A program made the position numbers and the translations under genes. From assembly GCF_933775445.1 (NCBI RefSeq), contig NC_065875.1:10553001-10617000 (forward strand): DNA of 64,000 bases, read 5' to 3'. The first letter of the stretch is position 1. Every line of letters begins with the position of its first letter. Shown here one piece after another: positions 1 to 11,658 of this stretch. The notes under the pieces were generated by a model. The model had not been told where the DNA came from. It did not search any database and worked only from the letters and a program-made list of their open reading frames with translations. The DNA comes from Argentina anserina (lineage: Eukaryota; Streptophyta; Magnoliopsida; Rosales; Rosaceae).

Positions 1-1211
1 TTCTTGAAAAAATTCTTCCATGCTCAACTCACGAAAAGACTAAGGAGGGAGATTCAGATTTTCACTCAAAATGATGCGGATTCACTTTACGAGGCATGGG
101 AGAAATTTCAGGAACTATAAAGGAAGTGCCCTCACCATGGTATTTCGTTGGATGACTTGGTGCAATTCTTCTATGAAAGACTCGACACCACTAATAAGAG
201 TATGGTGGATTCGGCATGTGGGTGCACATTCATGAACAAGACCAGTCAAGAAGCTTACACCTTGATTGCTGACTTGGCCGACAACAATCGCCAATTTAGT
301 TCTAAGGAGAAGAGAGGAAGCAAGACCCATGAGGTGTATGACATTGATACAAGGAATCAAATGGCTACTTTAGAAAGAAAGCTTGACGTTCTTGTCAAGG
401 CATTCAATGGTTCGAGCATCAACGCTCAAGCGTGTGGCATTTGTTCATTCAAGGACCACACCACCGAGAATTGTCCAAATGGTGCAATGACTTACGAGGA
501 GTTGAACTTCATGGGGCAACAAAGGTCTAGGTATGATCATTATTCGAACACATACAATCCTGGACTTAGAGACCATCCCAACTTTCGCTGGAACAACAAT
601 GCTCAACCGTCCAATGCTCAAGGTCAAGGACCTCGTCCTTCAGGTTTGTTTGTGAGGGTTCAGGTACCTCAAGGTTATGTTCCCTTTAACTCCAATGTTC
701 ATGGTTCGACTAATACATCTGCACCCAACTATGATGAACTTTTGAAGTCCTTTGCTCAAGGGCAACAAAATTTAAACTCTGCTACTCAAGCTTTAGTTAC
801 AGGCCAACAAGCTCATTCTAAAGACATAACCGAGCTTAAGAAGCAGATGAGACAAGTGATCGACTTCATGGGCAAGATCCATGAAGGAGGTAAGTTGCCA
901 AGCCAAACCAAGCCAATCCAAATGTGAAGGCCATGATGACAAGAAGTGGCTGGCTCTTAGATGCTCCATTGCAGCCAATCAAGAAGGCCATGCCTTCTAA
1001 AGACAAAGAGGCTGAGAATTTCAATGCAAATGACCTAGAGAAGGTTCATGTCTCCTCTAAGGTCAATGATGCCGTGCATGAGACAGGTAAGGATCCTATC
1101 TCTAGTGGTTTGGTTTCAACTAATGCTCTTCCTCGTGTCCCCTTCCCCAATAGATTCGCAAAGAAGAAGAATGATGACTCTGATCAAGCCATGCTTGACA
1201 TCAGAGGGTAG
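1..1211 (+). pseudogene. gag remnant of the Athila-type element
   Basis: Capsid/nucleocapsid polyprotein region, partial at the window edge. Reading from base 1 gives a typical plant gypsy gag with an in-frame TAA at 118-120, then an open stretch to the TGA at 925-927. A zinc knuckle of the CX2CX4HX4C type (CGICSFKDHTTENC) is encoded near 433-474, which fits nucleic acid binding by nucleocapsid. The frame shifts around 925 and continues as a low-complexity linker to a stop at 1209-1211. The stops show the copy is dead. Confidence 0.85.
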
Positions 1212-1249
1212 AAGTGAACATGCCTCTCATTTAATGTATTCAAAAAATC

Positions 1250-2007
1250 TTGAAGTACGCTAAGTTTCTAAAGGAGTTGTGCACCAATAAGAGGACGATT
1301 CGAGAGAAGGAAGTGGTCACAATGAATGAGATGGTCTCAGCCGTGCTCCAAAGGAAGCTACCACCTAAGCTCAAGGATCCAGGGAGTTTTTCTATCTCTT
1401 GTACAATCGGTAACACAAAATTTCATAAGATAATGCTAGACTTAGGTGCATCGATCAATGTAATGACTTACTACATTTTTGCTAACTTAGGTCTAGGAGA
1501 TTTGAAAAAAATAGTGCGGTTATCCGATTAGCTGATTGTTCCAACAAAGTCCCTTTGGACTATGTTGAAGATGTTATTGTGCAGGTTTCGAGCTTGATAT
1601 TCCCTACAGACTTCTATGTCCTTAACATGGACCCAACTGAAGCAGATGACAAGGAGGTCCTTATTCTGTTGGGGATTCCCTTTATGAGGACTGCAAGAAT
1701 GAAGATTGATGTGTTTAGTGGATCACTCACCTTTGAGTTCGACGGTGAAGTGATTAGCTTCAACATCTTTGAAGCCATGAGGTTCCCGCTTTCGGAATTG
1801 AGTGATTGTTTTTCAGTTGACATTCTTGATTCCCTTGCAGATAACTATCTAGATACCTTGGCACATGACGAGTTGGCACTCACCATTGCCCTTGAGGTTG
1901 GATTTGCAAGTGATGGCTCCAACGTTTATGAGTTGGAAGCCAATGATGCCGTCCCATCTTTTGTACTAGAGAATATGCCTCTCTTAAGGTTTTGCCACGT
2001 GAGGTAA
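1250..2007 (+). pseudogene. aspartic protease region of the Athila-type element
   Basis: Retroviral-type aspartic protease that would process the gag-pol polyprotein. The catalytic motif reads LDLGASINVMTYY (bases about 1438-1476), with the DLGAS variant of D[ST]GA that is usual in Athila. The frame is broken near 1515-1530: the residues after the first stop continue in another frame (NKVPLDYVED), so a small indel is present. The second part (1555-2007) holds the downstream protease half, with LLGIPFMRTA near 1657. Confidence 0.8.
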
Positions 2008-3019
2008 GTTATGTCTCTCATAGTCCAATTCTTTTAACCACTAATAAGAATCTTCCTTTTATGGTGCAAGCCCCAAAGCTTGATCTTAAGGTTCTTCCAG
2101 ACCACTTGAAGTATGCGTTTTTGGGAGATGAGGATATATTGCCAGTGATCATTTCATCTGCACTCAACGAGGAACAAGATGAGAGATTGATTGAAGTGTT
2201 GAAGAGACACAAGACGACCATAGGATGGACCCTAGCCGACATCAAGGGAATCAGCCCTACAATGTGTGTGCATCGAATTTTACTTGAAGATGGTGCCAAA
2301 CCGACCAAGGAGGGTCAGAGACGTCTTCACCCACCAATGATGCAAGTTGTCAAAGACGAGATCTCTAAGTTACATGATTGTGGCGTCATCTACCCTATTT
2401 CAGATAGTAGGTGGATCTCCCCCATTCAAGTTGTGCCAAAGAAGTCTGGAATCACGGTGGTGAAGACCAAAGATAACGAGTTAGTGCCTCAAATGACAGT
2501 GACTGGTCACCGTGTGTGTATCGACTATAGGAAGCTTAATTCTATGACAAGGAAGGATCATATGCCATTGCCATTCATTGATCAAATGCTTGAGAGGTTA
2601 GCTGGTCATTCTTTATATTGTTTCCTTGATGGATATAGTGGATACAATCAGATTAGTGTTGCGGAGGAAGATCAAGAAAAGACGACATTCACATACCCTT
2701 TTGGTACGTTTGTTTATCGTCGCATGCCTTTTGGTTTATGCAACGCTCCAGGTACGTTTCAACGTTGTATGTATCACATTTTCTCTGAGTATATTGGTTC
2801 TAAAATTGAAGTTTTCATGGATGACTTTTCTGTTTATGGTGACAATTTCGACGCATGTTTAGAGAATGTGGAACTTGTGCTTAGACGTTGTGAAGAACTA
2901 ACTTGATTTTGAATTGGGAAAAATGTCATTTTATGGTTACGCAAGGCATTGTCTTAGGCCATATTGTTTCATCTAAAGGAATTGAGGTTGATAAGTCTAA
3001 AATAGATCTTGTGCTTCAC
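1992..3019 (+). pseudogene. reverse transcriptase, 5' part, of the Athila-type element
   Basis: RNA-dependent DNA polymerase of the element. Visible RT blocks in order are VCIDYRKLN, RMPFGLCNAPGTFQ and the catalytic FMDD (VFMDDFSVYG), which match Ty3/gypsy RT. A one-base loss near 2897-2900 throws the frame out and makes the stop at 2904-2906; the expected continuation is found in the next frame to about 3019. The gene is then cut by the solo LTR at 3025-5229 and resumes at 5235. Confidence 0.9.
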
Positions 3020-3024
3020 TTACC

Positions 3025-5229
3025 TGATAGGAGCACAAAGTGTGACGTTCTTAATATGTTTATGCCCTATTCTTACTCTTTGTTACCTCTTATTTAGTAG
3101 GTTTTAGTTTCTTTTGTATGAATAAGTGTCTAGGTAGAGCTTATATCAATTATGAATAAATTGATGATGAAATCGTGCTAAGTGTTAATAATCCTTGTTG
3201 AAATATGATTCCTTGTTCGAGTAGGATTCATCCTTTCGTATTTCTTTGTTTCTAACATACTTATTCTTATTAGGAAATACAAATCCATGTTGGAGAAGGA
3301 AAGCAATCCTAGTTCCACAAGGAAAGAGAAGAAAATACACTTACAAGCCCAATCCATGCAAGAAATCAAAATGTTGTCAAGATTCATTGTCCAACTTCGA
3401 CGGGCTCCCCTGGATAGCTCCGATTGCGTTAGAAGACGTACCTTATATGGATAAAAAGGATTTTGAGTCTAGTTTCTGTAGGATTTGGAATCAAATCAAT
3501 ATCTTATTCCTACAGGGAGATATGACCGAATCATTGATCGGAGGTCCAGTGAACTCGACGGAATTATCTCAGCCATTGATTTGCTTTTGATCCAAGGGCT
3601 ATGAGGGAAACTTGGGACCTTGTTTCTCCTACATATAGAGCACAGATATGTATGAGAATATCCATAAATCCCTGCACCAAACAATGTCAAAGAAGGCATG
3701 CAGAAAATTACATGAGAAGAGGCAAGAAAGTCAAAGAAGGCATGCAGCAAATTTAATGAGGAGAGGTAAGAAAATCAAACATGGCTGCAACAATTAAGAC
3801 TTTTGCTGCCTCCCTCATTCAAAGGAAGAAATTTGTGCAAAAGAAATCAGCATTAAAGGAGGAAGAAGATATGCAATTAATGCAAAGGATATGCAATCCT
3901 TATATAAATCAGAATTCTGGCACTGCAGATCATCCAACTTTGACGAGCTCCCCTGGACAGCTCACAATGATTGAGAAAATGCATGATTTATGGATGAAAA
4001 GCCACGGAAGTCTAGTGGAAATTGCCAGTTGGAATCATCTCAATATCTATTTTCTAGAGAAAGTTATGGCCACAACAAGGGACAAAGGTCAGATCTGCCG
4101 AATCTAGGAAACCTCAACCAATTTGGTTTCAACTTTGTGGACTTTGTGGCCATCCTCCCTTGGGTTTCTTCCTATATATATAGCACCTCATTTGCACATA
4201 AAATGATCATCAACCTTGCTCACAAGACTTGCCAAAGCTCTGCCTTAAACACTACTCATCATCCTCAAAGCCATTCAAGGCGAAAACACCATCTTTCCTT
4301 CATTCCATTCGATCCAAAGCGCTACGCCTAGGATTGCCATTCAAGTTGAAGCCGTGCTGCCTTGTTTTGATACCGCTAAGGAGATTTACAAAGTGTAACT
4401 CGTTACTTCTTCACTTATGTTTTTGGTTTGGATTCTTTGTGTGATGTTGTGTTTATGTTTTTGGCTAGTTCCGAATTTGTGGAATACTCTTATGTAGTTT
4501 ACGATTTTGCAAGATGTTATAAAGTAGTTCTGATTTTGTTTTCTATGATTTCTATGTAGATGTCGTGAGTTTATAATTCAATGATTTAATGATTCTCTTT
4601 CTTGTGCGTTAACTATATGTGATTCAAGGCGCTAAGTTAGTTTTGCATATAGGATTCTTAAGTGTTTTTGTTAACTTGTTAAAGTAAGTGACATGCTTGA
4701 CTTGTTAGTAATCACTAGGAATTAACCATGATCCGTTTGTTATTTAAGATGCGCTAAGTAATTAGATAAGAGATGAATCAATGAAGTGGTAAGATTGAGA
4801 ATGACATGTTACCTTGTAATTTCTAAGCGCTAAGATAGGATTATCAGGCCATGTTTCGAGTTAGGGATGCACTAAGTAACCTAGTTCGGCATTAGGTTGT
4901 TGTTTGTTCACTCAATACTTGTCCGCTAAGGCTCGGTGTTTGCATAGGATGAGATTATGATTTTGAAGCTACTTGTGACGATTTGTTTTGGTGATTGTTT
5001 ATGTGTTGGTTGGTTGATCACATGTATATATTAGTTTAGGTTTTATTTTCTGTTTTTATATCTCAATCCGAACCTATATCAAACCTTTTAAACTCTTATG
5101 AATTCGTTGTTAAATATTTGTGATTCTTTACCCTGGTTGGATCCCCGGTTTGTGAACGATACCCTCTTGCTTTATACTAATAACGATGCTTACAGGGTTA
5201 ATATTGATCTCGAGTAATCGAACCGATCA
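3025..5229 (+). mobile_element. solo LTR (2205 bp) of the same Athila-like family, inserted in RT
   Basis: The insertion starts TGAT and ends ATCA and is flanked by the 5-bp duplication TTACC (3020-3024 and 5230-5234). Removing it plus one TTACC rejoins the RT reading frame (LPLPTNVRDVRSFLGHAG). Its first 168 bases match the truncated 3' LTR of the host element (8983-9150) with about eight differences by eye, so it belongs to the same family. No internal domain, primer site or second LTR is present; a single LTR left by unequal recombination is the simplest reading. A TATA box sits at 4172-4182. Confidence 0.92.
4172..4182 (+). promoter_or_regulatory. TATA box of the solo LTR
   Basis: The run CTATATATATAG is followed by a likely start region about 25-30 bp downstream, as expected for the U3/R border of an LTR. 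A degenerate relative of the same neighbourhood lies about 545 bp upstream around 3629-3640 (ACATATAGAG), preceded by a similar CTTGGGACCTTGTTTCTCC stretch. Confidence 0.55.
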
Positions 5230-5234
5230 TTACC

Positions 5235-5835
5235 CCTCCCCACAAATGTGAGGGATGTTCGATCGTTTCTTGGACATGCAGGTTTCTATCGTAGGTTTAT
5301 CAAGGACGTTTCCAAGATTGCGAGACTATTGAGTTCATTGCTTCAAAAGGACATTCCATTTCACTTTGATGATGATTGCAATCATGCATTTGAGAGTTTG
5401 AAGAAGCTTTTAACGTCGGCACCGATCAAGGCACCACCGGATTAGTCATTGCCGTTTGAATTAATGTGTGATGCCTCCGACTATGCAGTTGGAGCCGTGC
5501 TAGGACAGAGGAAGGACAAGCAGCCTTATGCCATTTACTATGCATGTCGAACGCTCAATGATGCTCAACATAACTACACCAGAACCGAAAAAGAACTTCT
5601 TGCCGTGATATTTGCTTTAGATAAGTTTCGTTCTTACTTACTTCAATCCAAAGTTATTGTTTACACTGACCATGCAGCTTTGAAGTACTTAATGACGAAA
5701 AATGATGCAAAACCGAGATTGATACGATGGATTCTCTTACTCCAAGAGTTTGATCTCGAGATCAAGGACAAGAAGGGATGTGACAATGTTGTGGCGGACC
5801 ATTTGAGCCGTTTGGTGAGAGATGTTGAGCCCCTG
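5235..5835 (+). pseudogene. RT tail and RNase H of the Athila-type element
   Basis: Continuation of pol after the solo LTR. The RT connection domain reads DVRSFLGHAGFYRRFIKD. The RNase H domain begins near 5449 ([18 protein letters not shown]), continues with the active-site glutamate region (RTEKELLAV) and the YTDHAAL block, and closes with VVADHLSRL. An in-frame TAG at 5443-5445 stands where a conserved tryptophan is expected, a G-to-A type change. RNase H would remove the RNA strand after reverse transcription. Confidence 0.9.
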
Positions 5836-7189
5836 GCCATTCAAGAGAGTTTTCCGGATGAGCAACTCTTTCGAGTTGAGGTAAGTGAGCCATGGTATGC
5901 AGATATTTTGAATTATCTTGTTTCTAAGCAATTTCCAGATACTTTATCACATGCTCAAAATAATAGACTTAAAGCTTTAGCTAAGCATTACGTTTGGGAT
6001 GAACCATACTTGTGGAAACATTGTGTTGATCAAATCATTAGGAGGTATGTCCCTGAATCTAAACATCATTCTATACTTACCTTTTGTCATTCTGAGTCTG
6101 GTGGAGGACATTTTGGTTCACGTAAGACTGCTTCTAAGGTGTTGGAATGTGGTTTCTTTTGGGCTACGATCTTTAGAGATGCATATCAGTTTTGCATGAC
6201 TTGTGATAAATGCCAACGCATGGGAAACATAGGCTCTAGAGATCAAATGCCGATGCATCCTGTCTTGACTGTTGAACTATTTGATTGTTGAGGTATCGAT
6301 TTCATGGGACCTTTTCCAAACACTAATGGTTTCTTGTACATACTCGTTTGTGTTGATTATGTTTCAAAATGGGTGGAAGTAAAAGCCACCCAGACTAATG
6401 ATTCTCGAGTTGTTGCAGATTTCCTTCGTTATAACATTTTCTCTAGGTTTGGTATGCCAAGAGTAATCATTAGTGATGGAGGATCTCATTTTTGCAACCG
6501 GACCATTGAGGCATTGTTGAGGAAGTATGGTATCAAGCATAAGGTTGCTATGCCTTATCACCCCCAAACAAGTGGACAAGTTGAGCTATCTAATCGAGAG
6601 ATCAAGATAATTTTAGAGAAATCCGTTGGACCATCACGCAAATATTGGTCTCAACAATCAGATGATGCTCTTTGGGCTTATAGAACTGCATACAAGACCC
6701 CTCTTGGAATGTCACCGTTTCGATTAGTCTATGGCAAGGCGTGCCATCTACCTGTGGAGCTTGAGGCATCGTGCATGGTGGGCTGTGAAGAATTTTAACA
6801 TGGACATTGACGAGGCTGGATTGCATAGGAAATTGCAATTGCATGAGCTTGAAGAGATTCGAAATGAGGCCTATGATTCGGCTATGATTTACAAGGAGAA
6901 GACCAAATCGTTCCATGACCATATGATTAGGAAGAAACACTTTGTCGTTGGGCAGAAAATTCTTTTGTTTTATTCTCGACTTAAGATGTTTCCAGGCAAG
7001 CTTCGTTCAAGATGGCTTGGCCCATTTGTTATTACTCATATTTTTCCTTCTGATGCTATCAGGATTAAAAGTGCAGTGAATGGGAAGGAGTTCACGATCA
7101 ATAGACATTGCTTGAAGCCATACTATGAGAACTTTGTGGAGCATAATGTGGAGGAGAATTCTCTCCTTGAACCTACGGCAAGCAAGTGA
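5836..7189 (+). pseudogene. integrase of the Athila-type element
   Basis: Integrase inserts the cDNA copy into the genome. The zinc-binding HHCC region spans about 6063-6222 (final CDKC). The DDE catalytic core shows D in VDYVSKW, D in ISDGGSHF and E in [10 protein letters not shown]. The C-terminal region has the GPFVITHIF block of gypsy integrases. A TGA at 6289-6291 stands where a tryptophan is expected before GIDFMGPF, and a one-base gain near 6765 shifts the frame before RAWWAVKNF. The last open stretch ends at 7187-7189. Confidence 0.9.
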
Positions 7190-8965
7190 ATGTTTGGAGA
7201 TAGTCTAGGCTTTGGACTATAAATTTAAGCCAATGAAGGAGCTATCAATGAGTGTTTGCATTTTCTTATCCGTTATCTCTTTTTAATTTTCATTGCTTAT
7301 CGGATTGTACATTGAGGGCAATGTAAGTTTTAAGTGTGGGGTGGGGTATATATCATTCGTTGTATTCTATTGTTTAATATGTGTTTCGATTTTGTTGTTT
7401 TGATTTTGATTTTCAATTTTTAGTGTTATTTTGGGTTTTATTTTTCGATTTTAAGTTGTTTTTTTTTTTGAGTCTTAGGTATGCCTTTAAATGTCTAGGA
7501 TGAGTTGATCTTTGAATGATTGGTTGATAGATGACCATGATAATGAAATTGAACTTCATTGTTATTTGATGGTTAATCGATGTGTAGATTTTGTACGAAC
7601 ATGTAGTAGATGAGGATTTTAAAACTTAGGTACAGAATGAGCATGTTCTTTACTTGTGTTGAATTCATGTAACCCTATGTGAGTTTCGAGCCATGTATGT
7701 GCTTTTCTTTGAAGAGTTTAATCTATCATTTCTTGGCTATATAAAACCTCATTATGCTCTATTTTGATCAATTCATATGCCATAGAATTGCAATGAATTA
7801 GAGAATGCTAGAACTTACTTTGTGAAACTTCCAAAACTTTTATCATAATATACTGTGATTTTGAAAATGATTGTTGGATGTTTTTAGGATTCCACCACTT
7901 TATACCAAAAAGCCGTATGCCTTATTTGTGCCCTGCTTGGGATACCTTAGTATGAATCCCTTTGAGCCTACGTTAAGCCTTTTCTTTCATTACCAACATG
8001 TTAATATCCTTGCTTAGTATAGTTGTATCTCTACCCTTGTCTTTAAGGCTTGGCAGAGCCGATTCTTGGTGTTAATGATGAGGGATGATTCAATTCAAGT
8101 GTGGGGTTATGCTATGTATGTATATGTGCCATGTGAAAAGAATGGAAAAAATAGAAAGATGTCGTGAGAAGAAAAAGAGAAAAATACATGAACACGGCTT
8201 GAAAAAAAAAATATATAAAGAAGTTACGACATAGCTATGTTTGATGTGAATTTAGAGTTGTGATGTATTTGTTCAAGGCTCAATAATGTTGTACTTTAGC
8301 CTTTGTTCGTTTTCACAATGTTTAGAGTGAAGAATGGGTCAACATGATAAAATTGGCCTTTGTTTTATGGAGTATGGCGACATAAAGTGGATGATTATTG
8401 CTCTGCTAAGTCTTGAGGATGACCTTTGTGATTCATTTTTTACCTAAAAAAATGATATCCTTACCGAGCCTAAGCCTACCTTTTATAAAGATCCGCATGA
8501 TTCTTAAAATGAATAGCTCTTGATTTGTGGAGTTTGTTTCATGAGTAAGCATATGGTTTTGGTTCATTTGTGCATATGATTGTTATCTTTCATGAGGTTT
8601 TCGAATTCACTATGTGTTCATAACTCTTATGTGTGAAAAGCTTTTAAGCATATGTCATGTTCTTAAGAGAAAATATTCGGAGTGCATATCCCTTGTGAGT
8701 TGAATTTTGAACTTGTTTTGAACATGTTGAGCTTAATATCATCTCTGTTTCTACCATGTCTTACTTGTTATGCGAGATCTCATGTTTATTAACCATTGAA
8801 TTCATTCTATATATTTCGATTAAGTGTTAGTCTCGATGCTATGAGTTTGAAGATCTATGAGACAAAATGTTGAAGGCATTATAGTTGAGTCATTAGTTTA
8901 GTTGTATTGATTTTTGTTTTATGTTTTTGTTTTCCTTTTCTAGTTTTGCTAAGGGACTAGCAAAG
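7190..8965 (+). other. non-coding 3' region of the Athila-type element
   Basis: About 1.8 kb between the end of pol and the polypurine tract. No open frame of note and no recognisable envelope-like gene. Long 3' untranslated regions are characteristic of Athila-lineage elements. The polypurine-like string AAGTGTGGGG occurs here twice (7332-7341 and 8098-8106, the latter reading AAGTGTGGGG across the 8100 boundary) besides the functional position next to the LTR. Confidence 0.7.
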
Positions 8966-8982
8966 TTTAAGTGTGGGGCTGT
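8966..8982 (+). promoter_or_regulatory. polypurine tract next to the 3' LTR
   Basis: TTTAAGTGTGGGGCTGT lies directly before the LTR start TGATAGAAGC. It is the expected plus-strand primer of reverse transcription in this lineage. Confidence 0.7.
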
Positions 8983-9150
8983 TGATAGAAGCACAAAGTG
9001 TGACGTTCTTAATGCGTTTATGCCCTATTCTTACTCTTTGTTACCTCTTATTTAGTATGTTTTAGTTTCTTTTGTATGAATAAGTGTCTAGGTAGAGCTT
9101 ATATCGATTATGAGTGAATTGATGATGAAATCGTGCTAAGTGTTAAGAAT
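8983..9150 (+). repeat. truncated 3' LTR of the Athila-type element
   Basis: Starts TGATAGAAGCACAAAGTG and aligns base for base with 3025-3192 of the solo LTR except for about eight substitutions. The similarity stops at about 9150, so only 168 of about 2200 bases remain. The break was caused by a deletion or later insertion that cannot be resolved here. Confidence 0.85.
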
Positions 9151-9744
9151 CACTTAACACCAAAAAAAGGTTTCAAATGCAAGTTTAAGACCTATGAGCC
9201 AATGATATTGGGCTAACATAAATCCATTGATAGTTAGAGTTATATATGACCATTGTGAGGGGTAGTGACACCTAAAATTTTGCCCATATCCGATACATCA
9301 TACAAGGCTAACAATGTATAATATAAAATAAATGAGGAATATATATATATATATCAATATATTTCAGAGAAAAAAAATGACGCACGATCTCCAGATGAAG
9401 AAGACGAACAACTGCCGGCAAGGCGCACGACCTCAAGCTACAACGTGGGAGACAATGAGTGTAGAAATTATTTTTTCATCAAAATTCACCCCAGTCTCTA
9501 TTTGCAGTTATATGAAAGAAGAAAATCTAAGGCCGAGTCCGCAAAATCCAATGAAGAAATAGGGAAAAAGAACATCACAGTCAGTGATCATTTATTCACA
9601 TAAGGTGAGACTGAGCAGATGTATTTGAGTCATTTTGCAATTCTATTCTCAATTGATTTTGGGTGTTTCATCGTTATGGTTTCTCTTTGTTACTCTTGGT
9701 TATTGGATATAAACCATGTTTGATGATCAGAGTTGCGTTAAAAA
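9151..9744. other. unassigned sequence between two elements
   Basis: AT-rich, no convincing open frame, no terminal repeats recognised. It lies between the truncated Athila LTR and the start of the next LTR and is probably old repeat DNA. Confidence 0.4.
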
Positions 9745-11003
9745 TGTAATAACTCGAATTTCGATTTATATTTCTTGTAATTTATTAAGATTTATGAAAT
9801 GTTATTTTGGTTATATCCATATTCTACGCCTTTTAAATAGCCTTCATTCAAAGTAGAAATTGGTTCAAGAACCAATAAGTCGATATTGGGTTAAGTTCAA
9901 TTGACTTAAGAGTTGACTTTTAATTTGTCATTCGTTTCAGAAAACTTCATTCACAAGAGTTGTATGGCTCGTCAATACAAGTTCGTAGACGCACAACACA
10001 CTTTAATCGGATGTCGTATGTGAAGTTTGGTTTCCGATTTTGGAAAAAGTATAAAAGGAAGCAGAGGAGACAAAAAACTAAGAAAATCAGTTTGTTCCCA
10101 AACCCAGCTCGGTTACTGTTAACCTGAGATCAGGTACTGTTCACCCGACTCAAAATCTTCTCCGACTTATTTCTCTACCGTCCGACGTCGCCTCGCGTCA
10201 TGCCGCCTATCAAACTGACGGGTTGACGATCTCCATCTTTTACTGCTGTGTCGGCGCCGCCTCCTCCTACCGCCATAGCTTGAGATTCTTGGAGGGGTTT
10301 TGCTTGTCTCAGTTCCTGCAACATTCCCACAAAAGAATCGAACCAAATCAAAGTGTAAGTATTCGAATCAAGAATTTCAATTTCTAGGGTTTGTGAATAG
10401 TGTCGGTTTTATGTTCTTTGTCGATTGGACTATTTAGGCTTGGATTTAGACTTTGTTGTCAACCAGAAAGTTGTTGGAAATGTTGTTTAGATTATGGTGG
10501 TGAATTGTGGTGATCATTGGTGGTCACGGGAAAAAGTGGCGGTGCTGCCACTATCGGCGGCTTGTGGCGGTATGTAGGGTAATGTTTCGGAGTAATAGTT
10601 TATTCTATTGCAATGTGCTCGTCGATACGAGCGTTTACATAGGTCATTTGAATGTGTTCGGTTAATCTTGAGTAAGTTAGTTGTTGTAAAAGGTTTGGTG
10701 ATTCTAGGTTGAAATTGATATTGGTTGTTGTCGGGAGTTTGCTATTCTCAGTTTATTGTTGTGTTACTGTAGTTTTGGGGTTAAAATCGTGAGTTTTGAA
10801 GGGAAAGGAGTGTAGGTGTTAGTGGTTAGTATCTAGAAGTTGTAGAGAAATGAGTGTGATTTTGTTAGTTAGTTGTTTATGTTGTGAATATTAACTTTTT
10901 GTTGAGTTGTTGCTTTTTGGTTGTTTCAGGGAGAGAGGTCGAGAGGTTGTTTTTGGTTAAGTTGGAGGGTGGTTGTTGTGAGTGAGAAAGTTCAAGGTCA
11001 AGT
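9745..11003 (+). mobile_element. long LTR (outer copy), first part
   Basis: Begins TGTAATAACTCGAATTTC and is an inverted relative of the right end of the nested element (13880-14189). A TATA box (GTATAAAAGG, from 10049) lies about 305 bp from the start, as expected in U3. The LTR is interrupted at 11003 by the nested element and resumes at 14195, where it matches the inner copy in inverted sense until about 14636. The start TGTAATAAC is typical of several long plant gypsy LTRs. Its 3' end is lost. Confidence 0.75.
10049..10058 (+). promoter_or_regulatory. TATA box of the outer LTR
   Basis: GTATAAAAGG, followed within about 35 bp by purine-rich leader-like sequence. The position about 305 bp into the LTR supports the assigned orientation. 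Confidence 0.5.
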
Positions 11004-11658
11004 TGTAGCGACCATAAATTCTGAACCATAAAATTTCAAAAAAAGGATACTAACATTCTAAAATAATCTCAGTGTAATTGAAATTACAATACCGCTGTTG
11101 AATATCGATAATGAGTTTAAACAATTAACTCGGTTATAAACTACGATTTACATTGTCACAGCATGTACAAATGTAAATAAACACATTTTACAAATTCTCT
11201 CAATCCACACCAAACAAAAAGGAAATGGCAACAAGCAGTAGACTGCTATCACGCTGCTCAATCATTCAAATGCTATTATATATGACCTGCAGCGTTATCC
11301 CCTGCACCATTGTTAGCTACATCAGGATTGCAAACAAAACCCGGTCAGCTTTACAGCTTGTATGAGTCAACTCTAAATAAAAATACTCAACAGATAAACA
11401 ACAACAATTTATCTCTATGTATCCTGCAACAATAGTTATCAATCATAACAGCAACAACCTAGAACAATGCAATCAATTCAACCTCACGTCATTACCCATA
11501 ACCATCACAATGATATCCCTGCCACTTAAACACCGCAACAAACACACAAACACAAACAATACCACCAGCATTCGCATAAGTGATAGATAACAAACAATTG
11601 AGCCATTCACACAACCCACAATGCTCACTCACACAAAAAATTCAAGGAAGAAATAGAT

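Larger units (their letters stand above)
1..9150 (+). mobile_element. Athila-type Ty3/gypsy retrotransposon, 5' end outside the window
   Basis: Decayed LTR retrotransposon read on the plus strand. Domains occur in the order gag, aspartic protease, reverse transcriptase, RNase H, integrase, as in Ty3/gypsy elements. The protease core LDLGAS, the RT blocks YRRMPFGLCNAP and FMDD and the integrase block [10 protein letters not shown] are typical of the plant Athila lineage. A long non-coding tract (7190-8982) separates pol from the polypurine tract and a truncated 3' LTR (8983-9150). The reading frame is broken by several stops and frameshifts, so it is not autonomous. A solo LTR of the same family (3025-5229) interrupts RT. 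The 5' LTR and primer binding site lie outside the window. Confidence 0.93.
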
